From Prostheceraeus crozeri (taxonomy: Eukaryota > Platyhelminthes > Polycladida > Euryleptidae), in contig CAJQUW010006362.1 of assembly GCA_907163375.1 (NCBI GenBank), forward strand, positions 124,001 through 188,000: 64,000 nt of DNA, read 5' to 3'. The notes below the pieces were generated by a model. That model was not told the DNA's origin. It did no database searches and saw only the letters and a list, made by a program, of their open reading frames with translations. This document shows, piece by piece, positions 33,626-44,600 of the stretch. Both the position numbers and the translations under genes were made by a program. The number at the start of each line of letters is the position of its first letter. Position 1 is the stretch's first letter.

Positions 33626-33844
33626 ATTCCTACGAATGCACATTACATGCACATTAAATTTCCCACTTTTTGTCTTCCCTCAGCTATTACGATCAGTGAT
33701 TGGAGCTCCAATTACTTTCAATCTTAGTTATTGCCTATGATTTCAGTGGCCATCGATGTATCAAGATACCATAATTTTTGTGCTTTACTGTGTAATTTCA
33801 GCTCACATTATAGACTACACAATTTATTTTTGTTTTTTTCCAAA

Positions 33845-35257
33845 ATGCGTCGCATATTCTCGCGATACCTTCTATTCATATTCCTATTTGTATTTGGAAT
33901 AACTGTGATAATTGTGAATATCAATCGAAGGACGAAAATGGAACCACTTCGAAGTGATGATGATTTGGCTGTAGATTTGGTGATTCCATGGGTCAACGCC
34001 TCTGATCTGAATTGGATAGAGTCACTGAATCGTCAAAAGGAATTGTCTGAAATCCATATCAAGGAGGCGATATCACCTCGGAGATTCGCAGATAATGATG
34101 AACTGCGATATGTCCTAAGATCTGTAGCAATCAACGCTCCTTGGATTCGTCGCATCATCCTCGTCACCAATGGTCAAATTCCAACTTGGCTTCGACTAGA
34201 CTATCCACGCGTGAAAGTTGTCAAGCATTCAGAGCTGTTCAAAAACCAATCACACCTTCCAACTTTCAATTCAAATGCAATTCAGAAAACTCTTCATCGG
34301 ATTCCAGGACTGTCTCGTCTGTTCTTGTATTCAAACGACGATGTGTATTTTGTTGCACCGACCAATCTATCTGATTTCTATACACCAGTGAAAGGAATCA
34401 AATTCAGATTTGATCCTTATTATGTACCGCAATGTATGCGTGGTTGCAGGCAGTCTCTTCTCGGAAACGGACGATGCGACAGACAATGTGATTTTCCAGA
34501 ATGCGAATTTGATGCTGGTGACTGTCCAAAGAGCAAGAAAAAGTTCGTACAGGAAACATATTTGTCAAATTTATTGTTCACTGACCGATTACTGACCAAG
34601 AGCTACGGGCATCAGCCCCGACAGCCTTTGCAACACAGTCCTTACATTATCGATCAAGAGGTAATGAAACGACTTGAACAAAAGTTTTCGACAGAATTTG
34701 CAAAAACAGAATCTCACCACTTTCGTCATCCTTATGATCTTCAACAAGAACTTTTGTATTCATACTTTGTAATGAGTGAAAAATTAACTCCTCAACAGTT
34801 TCTCTCTCAATTCGACCACGATGACTCGAAGAACATAGAAAGCTCAGAACTAGAACATCTTCTCGATGCAATTTGCTCCTCGACATCTTCTGCGCGTGTC
34901 TGTAGGAATGACTTGCTATCAAAATGCTCTAGCTTACACTCTCGAATTCATGTACCGGTTCATAGGCACTGTAAATCGCTAGCTAGAAGGATTCAGCCAC
35001 TTTTGCATCGTTACAAATATGAAATCGATTCATCTAAGGATGCCGAGTTTGTTATGCTCAGTACCACAAAAGACTTGACAAGCAATCATATTGTGCAAGC
35101 CATCAAGAGAAATAGAAGTTCAAGCTCAAAAAAAATTCTTTGTATTAATGATGATATGGATCATACGAATGAAATATCAACAGCAGCTACGCGGAAGTAC
35201 TTAGCAAACTACTTGAATTCTTTGTTCCCGAAGCCTAGTGAATTCGAGGCAATATAG
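33845..35257 (+). CDS. GNPTAB-like: Stealth-family GlcNAc-1-phosphotransferase, GNPTAB-like, intronless
   Basis: A 470-aa type II membrane protein. MRRIFSRYLLFIFLFVFGIT gives a basic N-terminus and a signal anchor at residues 8-24, so the rest would face the Golgi lumen. The Stealth regions are all present: VDLVIPWVN (CR1, residues 43-51); RFADNDELRYVLRS to IILVTNGQIPTWL and LFLYSNDDVYF (CR2); HSPYIIDQ to HFRHPYDLQQELLYS (CR3); and KILCINDDMDH to LFPKPSEFE (CR4) at the end. Between CR2 and CR3 lies one Notch/LNR module (CMRGC...GNGRCDRQCDFPEC...DAGDC). After CR3 there is an EF-hand-like DHDDSKNIESSE. The family moves GlcNAc-1-phosphate, in vertebrates to lysosomal enzymes. The human alpha/beta precursor is about 1250 aa, so this is a compact form without the long spacers. 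The frame is open 38 codons further up, but 33845 is preferred because of the anchor, and an acceptor (AATTTCAG) lies at 33801. It looks intact. Confidence 0.88.
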   Translation: MRRIFSRYLLFIFLFVFGITVIIVNINRRTKMEPLRSDDDLAVDLVIPWVNASDLNWIESLNRQKELSEIHIKEAISPRRFADNDELRYVLRSVAINAPWIRRIILVTNGQIPTWLRLDYPRVKVVKHSELFKNQSHLPTFNSNAIQKTLHRIPGLSRLFLYSNDDVYFVAPTNLSDFYTPVKGIKFRFDPYYVPQCMRGCRQSLLGNGRCDRQCDFPECEFDAGDCPKSKKKFVQETYLSNLLFTDRLLTKSYGHQPRQPLQHSPYIIDQEVMKRLEQKFSTEFAKTESHHFRHPYDLQQELLYSYFVMSEKLTPQQFLSQFDHDDSKNIESSELEHLLDAICSSTSSARVCRNDLLSKCSSLHSRIHVPVHRHCKSLARRIQPLLHRYKYEIDSSKDAEFVMLSTTKDLTSNHIVQAIKRNRSSSSKKILCINDDMDHTNEISTAATRKYLANYLNSLFPKPSEFEAI

Positions 35258-37282
35258 CTACAAATCTTTGTAATATAACTGACTGTCGAATCATCAACAG
35301 AAATCCGACTTTTCTTTTTGTTTAAGTTATTGACGCTAGAATGGGCAACATCTGTTTGTTGATAGCTATTTTCTTGAGAGAGGAAATATTAACTTTTCCT
35401 CCCGCAGCTGTTGTACAGCCCGAGCGCAGTGAGGGATGGACAGATGGGGAGGAAGCGTTATCATGTATTTCCTCTCGAAAGAATGTAGCTTTTCATTTCG
35501 TGATTTATAGATGTCTATTGTTCATATGAAATTGATAGTTATATCGCGAAATCTATGAATGAGCTAATCCTGTGACGATATCGATATCTTGGTAGTCTCT
35601 GGCTAATCATAGCTTGTTTACAGACTTCTATGATTTTTTACACAGGAGCTTGCACAGGAAAAGTAAACTGCGGGAGGAAAAGTTAGCCTTGTAATCCCGT
35701 GGGACTGAAAAGTTGATTTTTCATCTCGGCAGTTTACAAAGAAGAGATGTCTTGTCACTCCCATACCAAATGAAAATGTCAATTCAGCTACTTATTGTTA
35801 GTCCGACAGCCAGAGCGAATTTCCGCAGGAACGAAGCCGAAAATGAGACTTTCACAGAATGGTGCATAGCAGGGTTGTGACCGGCCGGTCTGCGGCTGGC
35901 GTATTCAAATCCGGTCGGTTAGGGCCATTGAAATTAACAATACCATAGAAAGTCCTAGAATGGAAATTGCATGAAAATTATGGCACACGCCGGGGGAACT
36001 TATTTGGGGCAAAAAGCAAATTTTGCGAGCTGACTTTCTTGTTTTCTGGTTGGCACTTTAAATTATCAAGTCAATTTGTGATCTGGATTGTTGCCCCTGG
36101 TCCAAAGATCATGTACACAAAAGTAATAATGAATTTACGAAATACTGCGGCGACAGGAGAACAAAGAAGGAAATCCTTTAAAACGTTCTGTACGTTCATC
36201 ATTTTGAAATATCGCTCCTATAATCAATCAAGAGTATAATCAGACACATATGCAACTTGTAATGTCGATTTACAGAGCATGCATTGCTCCAGCTTGAAAT
36301 CAGACGCCAAGAAATCTTACAGTATTCATTTTACTTTGAAGGGTTCCCCTGTTCAATATATTTGAACAATTTTCAATACCTTTGCATGCTTTCGAATATG
36401 AGCCTCCAAAATACAAATTACATAAGTCATTCAATGATTAATTGAAAAGTTCCAGCGACATTTCATGTATCTGATAAATGACTGTCGCTAAAGAAGCGTT
36501 CGATGTGTTTATTCCAGAAAAACGCTAGGTTTCTTAACCGCTAGACGGAGAAATTATCCAAAAATTAGAATTTTTATCTTTGAATTCTTCAGATGTTCTC
36601 ACAAACAGCACACCGACCACTTCCGATAATGACTCTGGGAACCAAATTTCAATTCGTATTCCAATGTTGAAAAACTGGAAAATAGTTGTCAATGACTGCT
36701 ACAAATAGACGCAGTATATTGATCCATGGAATAGTAGACTATTTCACACGAGACAATGCCACCATCTCACTTAAAATTCTCTTCATAAAAATCCTGTAAT
36801 TTGATGTCAACAACTTCCATAACCAACTTGGCAAATAGTTTGACTATGATACAATGTTTTAGATCTAAGCTGATCTACAAACCATAGATTTTTCCATGTG
36901 CCATCATTGTACATAGGCACGATATCAAACTTCCATTCTAGTGTACTATTATCTACTTCTATGGTTAGGGCTTAGATCATCAGACATTGTTTGGTAAACT
37001 TGCAATATGCCATTAGACGTTATATTCCACGGCAAAATATATTTTAACCTGTCAAAAATTGCAATAGCTTCAAGAGTGGGCTGATCTTAAATCTCTAATC
37101 AATATATCATAAATCTAGGAAAATCTAGTTAGTGGAATACCCTGAACTTTCTACATTAAGTCACGAGTCTTTTTGAAGTATAAAAACATATTTTCTCCAA
37201 CGAAATCGCAGAGTCAGATAGCAAAGACAAGCTGACAAAATTTGAAATCCATGAACCTGTGCTATACAGGGATCATTCACCT
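35258..37282. other. 3' flank of the GNPTAB-like gene; inverted repeat 35389-35687, otherwise nothing recognised
   Basis: AACTTTTCCTCCCGCAG at about 35391 returns inverted as CTGCGGGAGGAAAAGTTAG at about 35668-35687, bounding a 300-bp segment that could be a small MITE. Short open frames elsewhere are unrecognised. Confidence 0.45.
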
Positions 37283-38123
37283 CACAGAGTAAGTATATTA
37301 GGTAGAGTGGTAACTCCGCATTTATTAAATCCCCAATGTGTATACACTTTCGATTTTATTAAATGAACTCAAGGGAGATACAGATGGTATTGTCACCAAA
37401 TGTGAGATGCGCAAATTTTTGCAGTTTTTTAAGGAAATTGCCACAGAATTGACTGTTCGTGATTGTAATGCAGAAGGAATGATGGTATTTCACAGAGTCT
37501 CATGACAGATTTGGCTATTTTATGTTTGCTAAATTAGCAATTCGATGGGTTCCTATTACTTTCATACTCAACCTCAAGCGCATTTTCTTAAACGTGATCA
37601 TATCACAGGCAACCTGCCACTGGCAAAGCATAATCACATAATCAAAGACAATGATTTCACTTAACTTTGAAAGATATAAATGGGTCCACATCACTATTCA
37701 GATTCTAGAAATGAAACATGAATTTAGTGAATCATGAAATTATGCCGATGAAAATTGAATTGAAAACTTGAAATTTCAGCGAAGAAAGCACGAATGATAT
37801 CGTGACTTTTTCATGGACTTCCATTATAATACAATTCATGAAATTCCCTTGATAATCAGCATAATTTCCGCTGAGCTACGATGCTTATTAGCAAATATTC
37901 ATTCCCTTTGATATCCAACTTGTTTCATACTACTTACTCGTATATGGAAGAGTCATCTCGGTAGTATTTAAATTGGCAAAATCTTGACATTTTTGAAACT
38001 GCTCAAATAATTTTTTGGACCACGGGAACGTAATCTCCGCAAAAAACTGAATCTTTTCATATAAAAATTTTCACTGTATAGAGACACTTTTTGAGTCGAC
38101 ACTCTAACTATCCCTACTCTATG
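37283..38123. mobile_element. hAT-like non-autonomous element R, copy B, complete with TSD ATTCACCT
   Basis: The 841-bp element is flanked by perfect 8-bp direct repeats ATTCACCT (37275-37282 and 38124-38131). The ends are CACAGAGTAAGTATATTAGG and, inverted, CATAGAGTAGGGATAGTTAG. It is non-coding. The clean TSD identifies R as a hAT-type passenger and fixes its limits for the other copies. Confidence 0.88.
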
Positions 38124-38199
38124 ATTCACCTTTAACATTTGAGATTCAAATGAGTACGAAAGTCACAGTCAAGCAAAATGCGAAGCTCCACCAGGCATC

Positions 38200-40321
38200 T
38201 AAGATAAAATAATGAGACCTTTCAAATGGACTAATGCGAATAAAAACAATTTCATCTCAAGTAAATTTGCAAAATATTGTACAAATCTCAATAATAAAAT
38301 TAAGTCAACAGAAATGTCGGCAACGAACATTTATGATGAACTTTGTGAAAATAAAACAATGGCTACTACAAATAAACACACAAATGATAAAAGCATCTAC
38401 ACGGATGAATTAAGAAAACCAAGAATAGACTACAGGAAAATAGTAGCAGAATATAAAGCTGATCAAACAAATGAAAATCTGATGAATTTAGTGAAAAAAG
38501 AAAAATTCAAAGCAGAAAAATTAGAAGAGAAAAACGGTGCCTGCAAGATATCAAATGTAGTGAACTTCAAACTGCTAAACAAAAGAGTGATCACAAACGA
38601 TATTGGGAAATACTCAATCCGAAGCAAACTAAAACAAACACGTATAGATAATAACCTAACTGCAGAACATTTTATGACTTCTATGATAGAAAATGATGTT
38701 GCAAACACTCAGATCAATCTTGCGATGATCATGCCACTAAAAACAAATTCCCTAGTAATTTTATTAGATGTTAAATTCATATGTAACGAGATTGAAATAA
38801 ATTTAGAAAGCTCAAAAAATATGAAATCAAGTGGACCAGATGGTTTTGAATATGAAGTGATACATGAAGATTTAACAGAAACCGTAGATATTCTTTAAGG
38901 AATGTTTAATGAAATTTTATTTTGTAATGAAATGTCATGGAATAAAAACTGTATCATTCATATATATATATATACAAAAAAGGAGACAAGGCAAACACTT
39001 CCTCATACCGTTGCATTACCTCATCCTCATGTTTAGAAAAACTTTTTACAAAGAATTTAAATGACAGATTAAATACATGGCTGAATAATAATCAAACTAT
39101 TCACCCATGTCAGACAGGGTTTAGAAAAGGTAATTCACGCAGTTGATCAAGCGGCGAGAGAGGTTAACCATTTTCCAAAGAGTTCAAGACACAACAAAAG
39201 TATCAGGACTCTCTCGGAAAAACGTTTATTGGTCTATCACTTTAAGTTAAGATTAAAAGAAAGACAGGGCCTTCGGCGTCCAGGGCCTTCTATCGTTCGA
39301 TGTAAGTGCATTAAGCAGAGAGAGTCCTGATACTTTTGTTCTGTCTTGAACTCTTTGGAAAAGGTAATTCAGCATTGGATAGTCTATTTATATATAGATA
39401 GACTATCCAATGTTGGATTACCTTTTCCAAGGAGTTCAAGACAAAACAAAAGTCTTTCAGTATACTCAAAGAATCCATTCAAATTTACAAGAACAGAAAA
39501 ATGCCGCTATATACATGCTTTGTAGATTTTCCAAGGCATTCGATTCAGTACCGAAACAAAAACTGATCAAGAAATTGAATCATGTTTTACCTAACAGCAA
39601 AATTTAGACAGAATAGCAATTTCAGGCATTGTATACAGGAAGAAACAAACCCATTTCAATTGCAGAGTGGAATACCTCAAGGAGACAGTCTGTCTCCAAC
39701 ACTCTTTCGTATATATATGAATGACTTGCTAAAATGAACGTTGATAACAGCTTAACAAGTCCTACTAAGATAGGCATTATTGAAATCACATGTCTTACGC
39801 ATGCATGAAAATAAGTAGTTGGAAATTTTTGTGCTGAAAATGGATTGACCATTGATTTCGATAAAGCAACAGTAATGATATTTACTAAGTTGCAAAACAG
39901 TGTTAGTATCGTAATAAACATTGATAACACAAATTACAATAAGCATAGTTAACGAATTTAAATACCTTGGAATGTGGATCTGTAGGTGCAACAAAAAGCA
40001 TATTGAATATTATAAAAGGTAGGTATTAAAAGGTAGGCGTGCTTCATATACATAGCTGAAAAGAAATTAAGAGAATTATGCCATGTAAATGGGAGTATCG
40101 TAAAGAACACGTTTGAAATGCTAGCATTGTCTGCAATGATATATTGTGCTGAATTTTGTTGTCGCAATAATCTAAATGGCATTACTACAATTCAATATCA
40201 ATTTTATAAGAACCTCTACCATTTGGTAAAATCAACTCCAAACTATTGCTTAATCGGAGAATTGGGACTTTTTTCAGTCGAATTCAATATCTATAAGGCA
40301 GCAATCACTTTTTGGATAAAA
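38200..40321 (+). mobile_element. Decayed LINE, relative of 28885-30765
   Basis: An N-terminal 228-codon frame (38212-38898) ends SSKNMKSSGPDGFEYEVIHE, the segment just before the RT. Then come LNTWLNNNQTIHPCQTGFRK, FVDFSKAFDSVPKQKL, SGIPQGDSLSPTLFRIYMND, FKYLGMWICRCN and SAMIYCAEFCCRNNLNG, with NYCLIGELGLFSVEFNIYKA. These match the young copy block by block. The YADD box is missing, several frame changes occur, and a local inverted duplication (39171-39440) disrupts the region after FRKGNS. It ends abruptly at the BEL/Pao fossil. Confidence 0.82.
39171..39440. repeat. Snapback inverted duplications inside the decayed LINE
   Basis: Arms 39171-39215 and 39318-39362 are inverted copies of TTTTCCAAAGAGTTCAAGAC and following bases. 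Immediately after, 39364-39425 is a near-perfect palindrome (GGTAATTCAGCATTGGATAG and onward, around TATATATAG). The motif beginning TTTTCCAA then appears a third time. This looks like template switching or fold-back synthesis and not like a transposon. Confidence 0.8.
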
Positions 40322-41572
40322 AACACAATAATTTTAAAATGTACAGGTCACTAATCTCATTTAAATTGTTTGTTTGATTTCTATGCAAGATCGGTCGCAC
40401 TATTTCTATGAAATATCAAGGTCCATATTGATGTTTCATGCTTCTTTTGTCTAATTTCTATGTCGAACCGAATGAGTATCTACGAAGCTTATCAGCCTGT
40501 TCCTATCCTCTAACAATGCAAATGCAAACGAATACAAACAAAATCGATTCGATGTTAATAGCATTCATGCCGAGTGATAAAATAGACAAACAAACTCTCT
40601 ACCCAGTCATTTACGAACCTAATCAGCGAAAATATTGGAGAGCCGGTCATTGATGTAAGAAACTTGCATTTCATAATCAATTCAACTGCAGGTGAATTAC
40701 TTGATAACTTCATTTCTGTCATGATTGAATGCATGCTATCTGTATATACTGTGTGTTGTGCGCGGTTAGGACGTACGTTTACGCTGTGTTGTGCAAAAAA
40801 ACCAGACGTGTCTAGTAAACCAAGAATTATATTTATATTCAAATCTATACACATCGCTAGCCAACTAACGCAGACAAACAAACACTTCAAGTCAAATTTA
40901 TACAGCTCAATTTCACACACTCCCCGCCCAACGCGTGATACATGCGTTGACTTGGAATGCAACAATGTAAAAAAACGCTTGAAATCACAAACTTCCATTA
41001 CTTGAGCGAGTAGTCCTTCGTTTCACAATGTTCGATATTGTCCTCGCACGAAATCGTCCAAGTATCTCGATCATAAAGTGATGACGAATCGATTGATGGT
41101 CTAGACCATCACATGACGACGTCACAAACAAAAGGTCACCAACTTTTTAAATGCTGAAATCGTTGATGGCAATACAAAGTTAAAAAATCACACTCGCTGA
41201 CACATAGCATATTTAGAGAATAATTAGTAAAATTAGATACCGTTCGTGAATAAACCTGAGAAGAAACGTTCAGGTTCTTCGATCAGTCTTCCACTTCGAG
41301 TCTTCAGACATTTCTTGACTTCGTTCCTTTCTTCATCCACTCCTGAATTTGTTGGAATTCCAGGCACTAAATCACTCGACGGCATAACAGAACTATTGTC
41401 ATTACATGCGATCGGTAGAGACTGAGTTCGTTCAATTTTATCACTATAAGCACTCTCTAAAAGGTATAATCTCTTGATCAGTCGAAGAAAAGTACGATTC
41501 CCTTTACAAACGCGAGGCACTCTCACCTTTCCATCTGATCGAGCAATAACTTCAGAAATCATACCTAACGGC
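40322..41572 (-). mobile_element. BEL/Pao retroelement fossil, copy 2, 3' part
   Basis: Nearly identical to 11278-12972 without the hAT MITE. On the reverse strand it carries the same pol C-terminal domain (LTLWPLGMISEVIARSDGKV to KRLYLLES). It is broken. Its pol continues, after R and the 8.1-kb insertion, with the integrase part at 50396-51095, so the original element spanned this whole interval. Confidence 0.78.
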
Positions 41573-41603
41573 CATAGAGTAAGTATATTAGGTAGAGTGG
41601 TAA
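41573..41603. mobile_element. Left tip of hAT-like element R, copy C
   Basis: CATAGAGTAAGTATATTAGG followed by TAGAGTGGTAA is the left end of R. The remainder resumes at 49738 with AATTCCGCATTTATTAAATC. Copies A and B have the two halves joined (GTGGTAATTCCG and GTGGTAACTCCG). Confidence 0.85.
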
Positions 41604-44600
41604 CCCGATTAACCAAATTGAGTGGTACTCTATGACATTCTATAACACTCAATGGGCATGCGATAGGAAGCATTAGCATTCAGTCGAATTCTATTGGATC
41701 CAATTGCACTTGAAATGGGAGAATATGAGTCCCATATATGTTGTCCGAAAGAAATAGAAAATGTGACTTTCATTTCTGACGCGGACTCCGGCATCGTCCA
41801 ATCATATTGCATCATTTGCATATTTGGTATCGCTCAAGGAACATTTCACTATAATCGCAACAATTCCTTTTTACACGTCATTTTATCACATCGCCTCTAG
41901 TTTCGTGTGTGATTTTATGTTTTCGCCGAACAGCTATTCATCAAATCAGTGAAGTCTCGCTACAACATTGCAGTAAGTTCTTGATTACGCTATTATATAT
42001 TTATTAATTACCGTTTATTTATTAGTTATACCCGGTACTTTATTTAGGCCACTAGTTAAATTGTCAAATCCTCAATGCTTCAACAATTCATTAAGGCACT
42101 GTGTAGGCTATTATTTAGAAATTTCGTTGATGCAATTATTTAAGCATCAAATGCTTTCTTCGATTCCTGTTTCAATTGTCTTTATAATAAGTGCCCTATA
42201 AAGTATCTGGTGTTTATGAATACCATTGAAACGACATGATGAGTGATAACATGATATAAAAGATAATTTATTGACAGCTTCTAATATTAGTGTAAACTTG
42301 AATTCTATGCTTGAATACGGTACTTCAAGTGGATTTGATTTTTTAATATAATACGAAGCATGCACTCTCTTGAAGACTTTTCTTCACTGACATTCTTCAA
42401 GTCTGAATTTATGGTCAAGGTCTTGAATAAACACAAATCACTTAAATAATCCAGTATTTAGTTGCATCGAAAAGATGGAATAGTCATATGTAGGGCCTAT
42501 GTAGTCATTTTATCAAGTAGGCTATATATAGTCCAACAGATAGTTGAAATGTTATCTTCACATTTCTTTGAGCATTATTCAAGCGGTTTAAGTGAGCAAT
42601 TATTCTCGTATTTTTGAATATTAATTCGGGCGAATGGCCAACGGTAATATTTCAATCGGAATTGCTCAAGTATATAAACAAGCCTGTTCACTTTGGATAC
42701 TTTCAGCATAATATACGACGCATTGAACCCTTTGCCAAAAATGACAGTAGACGTTAGATGTTAAAAATAGTACTTTGATCTAGAAATTGTTTTTCTTCTT
42801 ACTCAAATAGCCATGGAGAAGTCTGTTTTTTCTCCGCTTGCATGTTGGCCAGGTGAATGAAAGTAAAAGACAGTATATATATATATATATACACCGCTCG
42901 GTGCCTTCCGCGGACAGTGTTTCTTAAATATTCTTATAATCTCCCTTAAGTCTTTCAAAAGTATATATTTCGAAGTATATATTTCTGTGGAAATGTATCT
43001 CTGTTGTATACTATTGCTGTAATGTGTAAGGAAATTGAGATACGGTTCATTAACTGCACAATATGGTTGACCGTGCAATGATATTAAGTCCGGTAATAAG
43101 GCCCATACGAAGAGTGGGTAATAATGCCCACACTTTATCGTTTCAAATTCTTTGGATGCTCGTGCTGTACACCAACGCAGTCAGCGTAGAATTAGTGTTT
43201 ACGACTTACATTGATTATTCTTTATATTTATGTTTCCGTTATTTCGATGTCCGTAACACACCAAACATTACAATCTGCGTATAAGACTGCTCCAGGCAGG
43301 CCAACGCTATATTACCAACCAGGTCAGATAATCAAAGCAATTTTTTGGAGACAACTCCATTGAAAGAAAAATAAAACGTGATTTCCATATCATGTTACTT
43401 AAGTTTTAGAGACAGATGACGACATATGCCTATGATCTGTCATGATAACTTGTCAATAAGTGTCTAACCATGTTTGTCACCTTTAAAAATAATATCGAAT
43501 AAAGTAATTAAGCAAGCGTAGGCCTCCGCCTGTCCTGACAACTTGGTGACTCTGATCACAAAATTTATTGGATTTGATTAATTTGAGTTGATGAATGTAC
43601 CCAGGTCTCAGTAAAAATTGAATAATTAGTCACCTTTTTGCTTATTCTTATGAACTACCGGTAATTTGTAGGATTTATGACTACGAGGAATAATATGAAT
43701 ATTGCTCATATCTGTACATGACTCTTTGTGCTATATTTTTGAGAGATTCAACCTGATTCAAAAATGTACCTTATTACCCGACTTATACGGATAATGCGGT
43801 CCAATTGTTACTATTTAGTCATTGTCAGACACAAGCAGTAGGAGAAGTCAAGGAAAGCATCATACATAACTCTCATCTACACGTACATGTCTCCTATTTG
43901 AGGAGTGTAGTATGCAAACAAAATATTTATTCCTTCAACTTCATTTCAATCGTAGCTATATTGAGCAATTTTACTAAAAGGGACGTGTTGCAATGTACTA
44001 TACATTTACAAATGCCGCAAATTTTCTTTCAGTAGTTTTTTGATAGCATCTCAATTGTGATTAACTATAATTGCAATATTCGCAAATTCATTTCGGAGAC
44101 AACTATTAATAACTTTTGGAAATTGACCTTTTGATAAAGTTTGAGAAATTAAACATCATTATTAAGTATTAACTTTGAATTCTAATTCTTCATTATACAG
44201 GACATGTATGGAGTGCGTGTGTGGGTGTTGTGTATGTGTGTGCATTCGACTTCCGGGTAAAATTCCTTTGCTATATGGGAAAATGATATACATGAATAAA
44301 TTTCGGCTATGTGATCGTTTATGAGGTTTTTGCCATTAGTATTATCATCATGATTACTATGAATGTAAACAAAGGAAAGTTTTTGAGTACACATATTTTT
44401 GAATTTCAGCTTTTGTAAACCACGTCCTTTGGTCAAATCGTTGTATCTCGCACATCTGTAGAATATCCTTCCCGTCTGTTGAATAATTTCTCACCTGTTC
44501 TCTGATAGTTTATCATAGTTCATTTTGACCATCAAATTCTCAGTGTATCAACGATTCATAAACACATGATCTGATTGAGTCACCATTTAACCCCTTCCGC

